A stretch of 64,000 nt of DNA from CAIXSE01 sp040769125 (GTDB lineage Bacteria > Actinomycetota > Thermoleophilia > UBA2241), in assembly GCA_040769125.1 (NCBI GenBank), contig JAXGLO010000001.1:1240001-1304000 (forward strand), written 5' to 3'. The translations under genes were made by a program, and so were the position numbers. Below are positions 43,249-50,408 of this stretch, one piece after another. How positions within the stretch are numbered: the first letter of the stretch is position 1; every line of letters starts with the position of its first letter. Below the pieces are notes generated by a model that had not been told where the DNA came from, made no database searches, and worked only from the letters and a program-made list of their open reading frames with translations.

Positions 43249-44525
43249 ACGACGTAATCGCCCGCAAGCGAGACGGCCACGAGCTCGACAGCGATCACAT
43301 CTCGGCCTTCATCAGCGGTGTGGTGTCCGGGAAGGTGCCCGCCTATCAGGCCAGCGCGCTGCTCATGGCGATGACTCTGCGGGGCCTCAGCGACCACGAG
43401 ACGGTCGCGCTCACTGCAGCGCTGGTACAGAGCGGCAAGTCGCACGATCTCAGCCTGCTGCGTCGCCCTGTTCTCGACAAGCACTCCAGCGGCGGCGTGG
43501 GCGACAAGGTGACGCTCGTCCTCGCGCCGCTCGTGGCTGCCTGCGGTGCGGTCTTCGGCAAGATGTCGGGGCGCGGGCTCGGGCACACCGGGGGCACCCT
43601 CGACAAGCTCGAATCGATCCCGGGATTCCGCGTGGACCTCGCCCAGGGCGAGTTCGTGCGCCAGCTCGAGCGTATCGGGGTCGCCGTGGTGAGCCAGAGC
43701 GAACGGGTCGTTCCCGCCGATCGTACGCTCTACGCCCTTCGTGACGTCACAGCGACCGTTGACTGCGAGGGGCTCATCGCCGCGAGCATCATGGCCAAGA
43801 AGATCGCCAGCGGCACGTCGGCGCTCGTGCTCGATCTCAAGGTCGGCAGCGGCGCCTTCATGACCGACCTGGATCGGGCCAAAGGGCTCGGGCGCCTCTG
43901 CCGCCTGGTCGGCGCGGAATTCGGCAGACCCACGCAGTGCTTCTACACGGCGATGGACGCACCTCTCGGCCAGACGGTGGGCAACAGGCTGGAGGTCGAG
44001 GAGGCCTGGCAGGTTCTCACGGGCTCCGGGCCCGCCGACGTACGCGAGGTCACGCTCGAGCTGGCGGGGGCGTTGCTGGCGCTCGCCGACCTCGGCATAG
44101 ACGAGGACGAGGGGCGCGAGCGCGCGGCGGCGGCGCTCGCCGACGGCCGCGCGGCGGAGCAGTTCGAGCGCTGGTGTTACGTCCAGGGCGGGCAGTGGCA
44201 TCCCGGGCAGTACCATCATCTCGCAGTGCATCGGGTGCTGGCGACGCGCAGCGGCTTCGTGAACGTCATCGACGCACGCACGGTGGGCAGGGCCGCGCAA
44301 CTGGCCGGCGTCGGCCGTCAGCGAGTCGGCGACTCGATCGATCCCGCCGCGGGCGTGCGGCTTCACTGCGCCCTCGGGGACAGCGTCGCCGAAGGCGATA
44401 CGCTGGCCGAGGTGTTCGCCCGCGACTCCCGGCGCCGTGCTGCGGCCAGCGCGGTGCTCGAGCAGGCGTTCGGCGTCGCCGACGAGCCGCCGGCGGCCAT
44501 GCCTGTCGTCCTCGGGCGAGACTGA
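43236..44525 (+). CDS. deoA: Pyrimidine-nucleoside (thymidine) phosphorylase
   Basis: Homodimeric enzyme (429 aa) releasing pyrimidine bases. The phosphate-binding and family motif is SGRGLGHTGGTLDKLESIPG; DKHSSGGVGDKVTLVLAPLV and KKIASGTSALVLDLKVGSGA are also typical. GGAGGTACGAC precedes the ATG, which overlaps punA by 13 bases. It completes the deoB-punA-deoA set feeding ribose phosphates to glycolysis. Confidence 0.95.
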   Translation: MDFVNDVIARKRDGHELDSDHISAFISGVVSGKVPAYQASALLMAMTLRGLSDHETVALTAALVQSGKSHDLSLLRRPVLDKHSSGGVGDKVTLVLAPLVAACGAVFGKMSGRGLGHTGGTLDKLESIPGFRVDLAQGEFVRQLERIGVAVVSQSERVVPADRTLYALRDVTATVDCEGLIAASIMAKKIASGTSALVLDLKVGSGAFMTDLDRAKGLGRLCRLVGAEFGRPTQCFYTAMDAPLGQTVGNRLEVEEAWQVLTGSGPADVREVTLELAGALLALADLGIDEDEGRERAAAALADGRAAEQFERWCYVQGGQWHPGQYHHLAVHRVLATRSGFVNVIDARTVGRAAQLAGVGRQRVGDSIDPAAGVRLHCALGDSVAEGDTLAEVFARDSRRRAAASAVLEQAFGVADEPPAAMPVVLGRD

Positions 44526-44592
44526 GCGGTCGGTCGGCGATGGCGGTGCCCTCAAGGCAAGCAAGAGTTGCGCACGAGATCGCCGGGCCGGC

Positions 44593-45279
44593 ATGAGGGT
44601 GATCGGAGGCGAATGGCGTGGCCGGCCATTGACCGCGCCGACCGGACGCTCGACGCGCCCTACCTCCAACAAGGTGCGGGAGGCGATGTTCGGCATCCTT
44701 CTCGCCCTTCCCGAGGTCACGGCAGTGGTCGCCGCCGACGCAGCCGACAAAGCGCCGTCGGCCAGCCCCCTGGCGGGACACCACGCGCTCGACGTCTTCG
44801 CCGGCAGCGGCGCCCTCGGCATCGAAGCGCTATCGCGCGGCGCGTCCACGTGCACGTTCGTCGAGAGGGACGTGGCGGCGCTGCGAGCGTTGCATGCGAA
44901 TCTCGCTCGCCTCAGCGTTTTCGCGGGCGCCAGGGCGAGCGAAGCCTCAGCCGCGCCGCGCGCCCGCGTCCGCAGGGGGGATGCGCAGCGTGTGCTTCAG
45001 GCTGACGCTCGCCGCGGCGCACGATATACTCTCGTCTTTGCGGACCCGCCGTACGATCTCTACGCGGAAGTCAGCTGTGCGCTGGCGCGCCTTCTGGAGC
45101 CGATCCTGGCGCCGGGAGCCGTGCTCGTCGTGGAGACGCCGGCCGGCACTCCTGCGGAGCTTCCGTGGAGGGTGCTGCGCGAGCGGCGGTACGGAGACAC
45201 GCTGGTCACGGTGCTCGTGGCGGACGTCGTCTCTCTAGGGGAAGGAGCGACTGCTGACGATCCAGGCTGCGGCGGCTGA
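44593..45279 (+). CDS. rsmD: 16S rRNA (guanine966-N2)-methyltransferase RsmD
   Basis: SAM-dependent methyltransferase of 228 aa. MRVIGGEWRGRPLTAPTG opens the family, SAM site is ALDVFAGSGALGIEALSRGA, and the catalytic motif is FADPPYDLY. Two low-complexity Ala/Ser inserts (VVAADAADKAPSASPL and GARASEASAAPRAR) lengthen it. ATG 44593. Pairing with coaD is conserved. Confidence 0.93.
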   Translation: MRVIGGEWRGRPLTAPTGRSTRPTSNKVREAMFGILLALPEVTAVVAADAADKAPSASPLAGHHALDVFAGSGALGIEALSRGASTCTFVERDVAALRALHANLARLSVFAGARASEASAAPRARVRRGDAQRVLQADARRGARYTLVFADPPYDLYAEVSCALARLLEPILAPGAVLVVETPAGTPAELPWRVLRERRYGDTLVTVLVADVVSLGEGATADDPGCGG

Positions 45280-45297
45280 CTCGACGAGGGTACGCTG

Positions 45298-45795
45298 ATG
45301 TCACGCGGCATCACTGCCATCTGCCCCGGGACCTTCGACCCCGTGACGGTCGGCCATCTCGACATCATCCGGCGAGGGGCCGCCAAGTTTGGCCGCGTGG
45401 TCGTCGGTATCATCGATACACCCCAGCGTAAGACGACGCTGTTCTCTCTGGACGAGCGCCAGGCCTTCGTACGGGAGGCCCTTGCCGACGTCGACAACGT
45501 GGTCGTAGATAGCTTCCACGAGCTCGTTGTCAGCTTCGCGCGCCGCTGGGACGCAACCATCATCCTCAAAGGACTGCGGGCTATCTCGGACTTCGAGTAT
45601 GAGTTCGCCATGGCACAGCTCAATAGGAACCTGGCGCCGGAGATCGAAACTGTGTTCATGATGGCGTCGCCAGAACACAGCTTCCTGAGCTCCAGCGGCG
45701 TCAAGGAGATCGCGACATTCGGTGGTTCGGTGGACGATCTCGTGCCGCCGACCGTTGCCCGTCGGCTGGCGGAGATGTATCCGCCGCAGACGTAG
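45298..45795 (+). CDS. coaD: Phosphopantetheine adenylyltransferase
   Basis: Penultimate step of CoA synthesis (165 aa). The nucleotidyltransferase signature is PGTFDPVTVGHLDIIRRG, followed by substrate Lys and Arg in KGLRAISDFEYEFAMAQLNR, and SFLSSSGVKEIATFGG for ATP. Eighteen bases after rsmD. Confidence 0.96.
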   Translation: MSRGITAICPGTFDPVTVGHLDIIRRGAAKFGRVVVGIIDTPQRKTTLFSLDERQAFVREALADVDNVVVDSFHELVVSFARRWDATIILKGLRAISDFEYEFAMAQLNRNLAPEIETVFMMASPEHSFLSSSGVKEIATFGGSVDDLVPPTVARRLAEMYPPQT

Positions 45796-45870
45796 TCGCC
45801 GGAGGCAAGCTCTGGTGCGGGGCGACGCAGTCACACCGCACAGCAGGCCACCCAAGGAGGGTCGCTGAGT

Positions 45871-46335
45871 ATGGACGTGCTCGTACTGATTGACAAGCTG
45901 GACGACGTCATCCACAACGCCCGTTCGGTCCCGCTCACCGACAGCGTGATGATCGATCGCGAGGAGATCTACGACATTCTCGATCAGATGCGCTCGACGA
46001 TTCCTGAGGAGATCAAGCAGGCTCGCTGGATCGTCAAAGAGCGGCAGGATATGCTCGCCGAGGCCAAGCAGGAGGCCGAGCGCCTGCTGCACGACGCGCA
46101 GCAGCGCGCCGAGCAGCTCGCTGCGGAGACCGAGATCGTGCGCCTCGCCGAGCATAACGCGCAGCAGATCATGGAAGACGCTCGCGATCGCGAGCGTGAG
46201 GTGAGGCTCGGCGCAGAGGATTACGCCGACGACGTGCTCGGCAACCTCGAGCTGAACCTCGAAAAGTTCCTGGCGGCCGTGCGCCGCGGCCGCGAGCGGC
46301 TCCAGGGCCACCCGAACGAGGATCTGCAGCCCTGA
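45871..46335 (+). CDS. sepIVA: SepIVA-like DivIVA-type coiled-coil protein
   Basis: A 154-aa helical protein: short N-terminal LVLIDKLDDVIHNARSVPLT, then a long coiled coil of Glu/Ala/Arg/Gln heptads (about residues 45-120). Length, sequence feel and placement between coaD and yceD match mycobacterial SepIVA (Rv2927c), a septal/polar growth regulator. AAGGAGGG lies upstream. This is one of the better hints that the organism is an actinobacterium. Confidence 0.75.
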   Translation: MDVLVLIDKLDDVIHNARSVPLTDSVMIDREEIYDILDQMRSTIPEEIKQARWIVKERQDMLAEAKQEAERLLHDAQQRAEQLAAETEIVRLAEHNAQQIMEDARDREREVRLGAEDYADDVLGNLELNLEKFLAAVRRGRERLQGHPNEDLQP

Positions 46336-46369
46336 ATCCGTGAACACGTCTTCTTCTGGAGCTTGAGCA

Positions 46370-46828
46370 ATGCGCAGCTTCGACCTGCGGACCTTGCGCT
46401 TCGACGACGCCGGGGAGGCCTGGCGCGTGCTGCCGGTCGAGGTCGCACCATTCATCTACGGCGGCCTCGTGTACGAGGCGCCCGGCGGCGAGGTGGAAAC
46501 GGCGCTCACGGTGGCGCGTGTCGGCGACAGCCTCACGCTGACCGCTGAGTTGACGACCTCTGTCGGTGGCCCTTGCCAGCGCTGCCTCGATGATGCCCAT
46601 GTGCCGGTGACGGCTCGTGGGGTCGAGTACGTCCGCCACGGCGAGTCCGAGACCGACGACGAGGCCTACGCGGTCGGCCATGTGCTCGATGTCGAGCGCT
46701 GGATCCGCGACCTGATCGCCGAGGCTCTGCCGCCCAAGCTGCTCTGCCGCGACGATTGTCGCGGAGTCTGCCCGGCCTGCGGAGCCAACCTGAACGATGC
46801 GCCCGAGCACAGCCACGAGGAGGCGTAG
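46370..46828 (+). CDS. yceD: YceD/DUF177 family protein
   Basis: A 152-aa DUF177 protein implicated in 23S rRNA accumulation and normally co-transcribed with rpmF, as here. The N-terminal strand-rich region is followed by CQRCLDDAHVPV and a C-terminal Cys cluster CRDDCRGVCPACGANLN, probably binding zinc. GGAG lies eight bases before ATG 46370. TACAGT (46844-46849) just after it may be a -10 for rpmF. Confidence 0.88.
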   Translation: MRSFDLRTLRFDDAGEAWRVLPVEVAPFIYGGLVYEAPGGEVETALTVARVGDSLTLTAELTTSVGGPCQRCLDDAHVPVTARGVEYVRHGESETDDEAYAVGHVLDVERWIRDLIAEALPPKLLCRDDCRGVCPACGANLNDAPEHSHEEA

Positions 46829-46879
46829 CCCCGGCACATGTGGTACAGTGCGCTGTCCGTATATCCGAGGAGCTCTGTC

Positions 46880-47062
46880 ATGGCCGTACCGAAGAAAAAG
46901 ACCTCCCAGTCCCGCCGCGATCAGCGCCGCTCCCAGCACAAGCTCAGCGTGCAGACGGCGAGCTTCTGCCCGCAGTGCAAGAGCCCGAAGCTGCCACACC
47001 GCGCCTGCCTGAAGTGCGGCACCTACAAGGGTCGCGAGGTCATCGTTCTCGAATCCGAGTAA
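46880..47062 (+). CDS. rpmF: 50S ribosomal protein bL32
   Basis: A 60-aa ribosomal protein. MAVPKKKTSQSRRDQRRSQH is the conserved basic N-terminus. A four-Cys zinc ribbon, C30PQC33...C43LKC46, is intact, the zinc-binding C+ form. GAGGAG precedes ATG 46880. Confidence 0.97.
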   Translation: MAVPKKKTSQSRRDQRRSQHKLSVQTASFCPQCKSPKLPHRACLKCGTYKGREVIVLESE

Positions 47063-47080
47063 GGAGAGGAGGGGCGAGGC

Positions 47081-48148
47081 ATGCTGAAGTCCCTCTACAT
47101 CGCCTCGACTCAGGGCAGCGGTGGCAAGACGACCATTGCGGTCGGGCTTTGCCTTGCCTTGCGCAAGCGAGGGCTCAAGGTCGGCTATTTCAAGCCGGTC
47201 GGGGTGTATGCGGCGCAGGGCGCCGACGGTACGCTCCTCGATGAGGACGCTACGTTCGTCCACGATCTCCTGGAGCTCGCCGATGCACCCACCGACGTTT
47301 GCCCGGTGGTACTCGACGAAGACACATTGCGTGACGTTCTCGCAGGCTCCGAGGTTCACGCGATGGACAGGGTGACCAGCGCCTACGAGCGTATCCGTAA
47401 AGGCAAGGATCTGGTCGTGTGCGACGGCCTCGGAGAGATCTGGCAGGGCCGCTTTCTGCACACGAGCGGCGCCGATGTCGTGGCTCAGCTCGACCTGTCC
47501 GCACTCCTCGTCGCCAGATTCGCGGGCGCGCGGCTGCTCGACGACATCATCAACGTCAAGGACGCCCTCAAGGAGCATATGCTCGGCGTCCTCTTCAGCA
47601 TGGTGCCCGCTTCGCGCAGGGGGTTCGTGGAGGAGCACTACGTGCCGTTCCTCAAGACCAACAAGGTCGTCAGTTACGGAAGCCTGCCCTCCGACAGCCG
47701 GTTATCGGCGGTCTCCGTCGGGGAGATCGTCGAGGCGCTGCACGGCACCTACGTGTGCGGGGAGCAGTACGCCGAGCGTGTCGCGCAGACGTACATGATT
47801 GGAGCCATGAGCCCCGAGCACGCCCTCCACTACTTCCAGATGAATCCGCATAAGGTGGTGGTCGTCGGCGGCGATCGCGCGGAGATCATCCTCACCGCGC
47901 TCGACACCCCGACGGTGGCGATCGTGCTCACCGGCAACTATGTTCCCAGCTCGGCCGTGCTGGCGGGCGCCGATAAGCGTGGCGTTCCGCTGATCTCGGT
48001 GGAAACAGACACCGTCACCGCCGCCGACCGCCTCCGTCGACTCTTCGGCCGGTTGAGAGTCAGGCAGCGCGCCAAGATCGATGTCATCGCGAATCTCATC
48101 GATCGGTCTGTGGATCTCGATCGCCTCGTGGCCGATCTGCAGGCATGA
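47081..48148 (+). CDS. BioD-like P-loop plus DRTGG-domain protein (Pta N-domain family)
   Basis: A 355-aa protein matching the N-terminal regulatory part of long phosphotransacetylases. The BioD/CobQ-like ATPase domain has IASTQGSGGKTTIAVGL (P-loop) and VVCDGLGEIWQGRF. The DRTGG domain follows (about 210-320: VVVVGGDRAEIILTALDTP, VSSxxxxxGADKRGVPLISV type). No acyltransferase domain is attached. It may sense nucleotides or acetyl-phosphate metabolism next to plsX-acpP. The start is preceded by a long AAGGAGAGGAGGGG. Function unproven. Confidence 0.8.
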   Translation: MLKSLYIASTQGSGGKTTIAVGLCLALRKRGLKVGYFKPVGVYAAQGADGTLLDEDATFVHDLLELADAPTDVCPVVLDEDTLRDVLAGSEVHAMDRVTSAYERIRKGKDLVVCDGLGEIWQGRFLHTSGADVVAQLDLSALLVARFAGARLLDDIINVKDALKEHMLGVLFSMVPASRRGFVEEHYVPFLKTNKVVSYGSLPSDSRLSAVSVGEIVEALHGTYVCGEQYAERVAQTYMIGAMSPEHALHYFQMNPHKVVVVGGDRAEIILTALDTPTVAIVLTGNYVPSSAVLAGADKRGVPLISVETDTVTAADRLRRLFGRLRVRQRAKIDVIANLIDRSVDLDRLVADLQA

Positions 48149-49218
48149 CCGCTTCGGGCTCGCGCCCTTACATCTCCCCACACGACGTGACCGAGGCCTG
48201 GAGCGCCGCCGCCCAGGCGCGCCGCGTGCGCATCGTCGTCGATGCCGCCGGAGGCGATAACGCACCCGGCGAGGTCGTGAAGGGCGCTCTTGAGGTCGCA
48301 GGCCCAGACACCCGCATCGTGCTCGTCGGCGATCAGGCAGTGCTGAGCCCGCTCGTACCCCAAGCCGCCGAGTTCGTCTCGATCGTTCACGCCGGCGACG
48401 TTATCGGCTACGACGAAGAGCCGGCGAAAGCTGCGCGCAACAAGACGGACTCGAGCATCGTCGTCGGCCTCAAGCTCGTGCATGGCGGCGAAGCCGACGC
48501 CTTCGTCTCAGCCGGTAACACCGGCGCGGTAGTGGCGGCGAGCCTCCTGTACGTGCGCCGCATCCCCGGGGTTCAGCGCCCCGCCATCTGCACGATCATG
48601 CCCTGCATGCCGCGGCCCATCGCGTTTCTCGACGTGGGCGCCAACGCCGAGTTCCGCCCGGAGCACCTGCGCCAGTTCGCGATCATGGGGCAGGTGTTCG
48701 CGCGCGTCGTCATGGGGATCACGGAGCCTGTCGTTGGCCTTCTGTCGATCGGGGAGGAACCCTCCAAGGGGACGCCGGAGGTCATTGAAGCGCATCGTCT
48801 CATCGCGGAGGACCAGCGCATCCGTTTCCACGGCAACATCGAGGGGCGCGACCTCATGAACCGCCTCGTCGATGTCGTCGTCACCGATGGCTTCACCGGA
48901 AACGTCGCCCTCAAGACCATAGAAGGCACGGCGCGCGCCGTCATGAACGCCCTGCGCGCGACGATCGACACGTCGCTTCTCACGAAGGTGGGGGGGCTGC
49001 TGCTGCGCCGCGATCTCATGGTCATCAAGGACGCCCTGGATCCCAACGAATTCGGGGGCGCCGTGCTGGTTGGCGCGCGCGCACCCGTCGTCATCGCGCA
49101 CGGCAACTCAACGGCGCGGGGTATCGCCCAGGCCGTCCGCATGGGCCACCGCGCCGTCGCCGGCGGCCTGCTGGCTACCATTGCCGCCGAGCTTGGGGCC
49201 GGCGATGACACAGTGTAA
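48145..49218 (+). CDS. plsX: Phosphate acyltransferase PlsX
   Basis: Makes acyl-phosphate from acyl-ACP for phospholipid synthesis (357 aa). RIVVDAAGGDNAPGEVVKGA, AFVSAGNTGAVVAASL, FLDVGANAEFRPEHLRQFA and TDGFTGNVALKTIEG are hallmarks. The first 27 residues are an extra non-conserved leader; a start further in is possible. ATGA overlap with the preceding gene; acpP follows after 30 bases. Confidence 0.95.
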   Translation: MTASGSRPYISPHDVTEAWSAAAQARRVRIVVDAAGGDNAPGEVVKGALEVAGPDTRIVLVGDQAVLSPLVPQAAEFVSIVHAGDVIGYDEEPAKAARNKTDSSIVVGLKLVHGGEADAFVSAGNTGAVVAASLLYVRRIPGVQRPAICTIMPCMPRPIAFLDVGANAEFRPEHLRQFAIMGQVFARVVMGITEPVVGLLSIGEEPSKGTPEVIEAHRLIAEDQRIRFHGNIEGRDLMNRLVDVVVTDGFTGNVALKTIEGTARAVMNALRATIDTSLLTKVGGLLLRRDLMVIKDALDPNEFGGAVLVGARAPVVIAHGNSTARGIAQAVRMGHRAVAGGLLATIAAELGAGDDTV

Positions 49219-49248
49219 ACTCTGCGAAATCCGTCCGGAGGTTCGTCC

Positions 49249-49494
49249 ATGACCCGCGAAGAGGTGTTCGAGTACGTCAAAGGTATTCTCGTCGAGACGC
49301 TCAGCGTCGACGAGGACAAGGTCACCGTCGAGGCGCGGTTTCAGGAGGACCTCGAGACCGACTCTCTCGACCTGGTCGAGCTCGTCATGACCATGGAGGA
49401 GAGGTTCGACATCAAGATCAGCGACGAAGAAGCGGCCGAGATCAAGAGCGTCGGCGACGCCGTAGACTTCGTCATGAAGAGGCTCGACGTCTGA
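49249..49494 (+). CDS. acpP: Acyl carrier protein
   Basis: An 81-aa acidic carrier. The phosphopantetheine Ser39 is in ETDSLDLVELVMTMEE. The usual helix I (VFEYVKGILVETLSVDEDKV) and acidic C-terminal half (FDIKISDEEAAEIKS) are present. GGAGG precedes ATG. Between plsX and rnc as in many bacteria. Confidence 0.97.
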   Translation: MTREEVFEYVKGILVETLSVDEDKVTVEARFQEDLETDSLDLVELVMTMEERFDIKISDEEAAEIKSVGDAVDFVMKRLDV

Positions 49495-49519
49495 GCACGT
49501 CCAGCCGGCGCTGAGCTGC

Positions 49520-49554
49520 GAGGGGGTGTCTCCTGCACGAGGAGGCGTCCCCTC
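49520..49554 (+). promoter_or_regulatory. 15-bp hairpin between acpP and rnc
   Basis: GAGGGGGTGTCTCCT (49520-49534) pairs without a gap to AGGAGGCGTCCCCTC (49540-49554), with three G-T pairs and loop GCACG. It lies 18 bases before the rnc ATG and has no T-run. It could be an RNase III processing site for autoregulation or a weak acpP terminator. Confidence 0.6.
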
Positions 49555-49572
49555 GTGGTCTTTGAGGGTGGA

Positions 49573-50406
49573 ATGACGTATCGACTCCTGAGCTTGGCGG
49601 AGCAACTCGACCAGGCCACCATCCGGCGCGTGTACACGCATACGTCCTGGGCGCCTCATCGCCGCGACTCGTACGAGCGGCTCGAGTTCCTCGGCGACAG
49701 CGTGCTCGGCCTGTGTGTCACGACTGAGCTCTACCGACGGTTCCCCTCCTTCGAAGAGGGGCATCTGGCGCGGCTGCGTGCCTACGTCGTGAGCCGCGCC
49801 ACCTGCGCCAAGGTGGCCACCAGGCTCGGGCTCGGCAAGATGCTGCTACAGCACGCGGCCGACAGGGCCGACTCCGCCGAGGTCGCCCGATTGCTGACCA
49901 ACGACAATGTGCTCGCCGATCTCACCGAGGCTCTCGTGGGCGCCGTCTACATCACCTTCGGCTTCGAGGCTACGCGTCCGGCCGTGATCGAGGTGTTCGA
50001 GGAACATATCGTCTACGCCGAGAGCAGCTACGTCGATCACAAGACCGAGCTGCAAGAGTATCTGGCGCGTGCGGGGCAGTGCGTCCACTACAAGGTGCTC
50101 GGGTACAGCGGACCGCCGCACAACCGCGAGTTCGAGATCGAGGCCGCGGTCGACGGCGAGGTGCTGGGCTGCGGCGTCGGCACCAGCAAGAAGCGTGCGG
50201 AGCAGGAGGCCGCCGCCGAGGCGCTGTATGTTCTACGGGCGCGCGCACGGCGCTCGTCGCGTCGCGCACGCCTGCGTGGCCGGCGGTCGCGTCGTCCGGT
50301 CGCATCCGCCGAGTCGCCGAACGGCGATCCCCGCGCCCCTTCGACTGACGAGGTACCTGAGACGGCGAGCGGCGACGTCGTCGCAGCTGCGTCTGAGGAC
50401 GGCTGA
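49573..50406 (+). CDS. rnc: Ribonuclease III with Arg-rich C-terminal tail
   Basis: Double-stranded RNA endonuclease (277 aa). The signature ERLEFLGDSVLGL starts at about residue 35, and the second acidic cluster is in LADLTEALVGAVYI. A dsRBD follows (TELQEYLARAGQCVHYKVLG, SKKRAEQEAAAEAL). After it comes an unusual tail: an Arg-rich stretch (RARARRSSRRARLRGRRSRR) and then an acidic segment. ATG 49573 has GAGGG four bases upstream; GTG 49555 would add six residues. Two bases separate it from smc. Confidence 0.94.
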   Translation: MTYRLLSLAEQLDQATIRRVYTHTSWAPHRRDSYERLEFLGDSVLGLCVTTELYRRFPSFEEGHLARLRAYVVSRATCAKVATRLGLGKMLLQHAADRADSAEVARLLTNDNVLADLTEALVGAVYITFGFEATRPAVIEVFEEHIVYAESSYVDHKTELQEYLARAGQCVHYKVLGYSGPPHNREFEIEAAVDGEVLGCGVGTSKKRAEQEAAAEALYVLRARARRSSRRARLRGRRSRRPVASAESPNGDPRAPSTDEVPETASGDVVAAASEDG

Positions 50407-50408
50407 GC

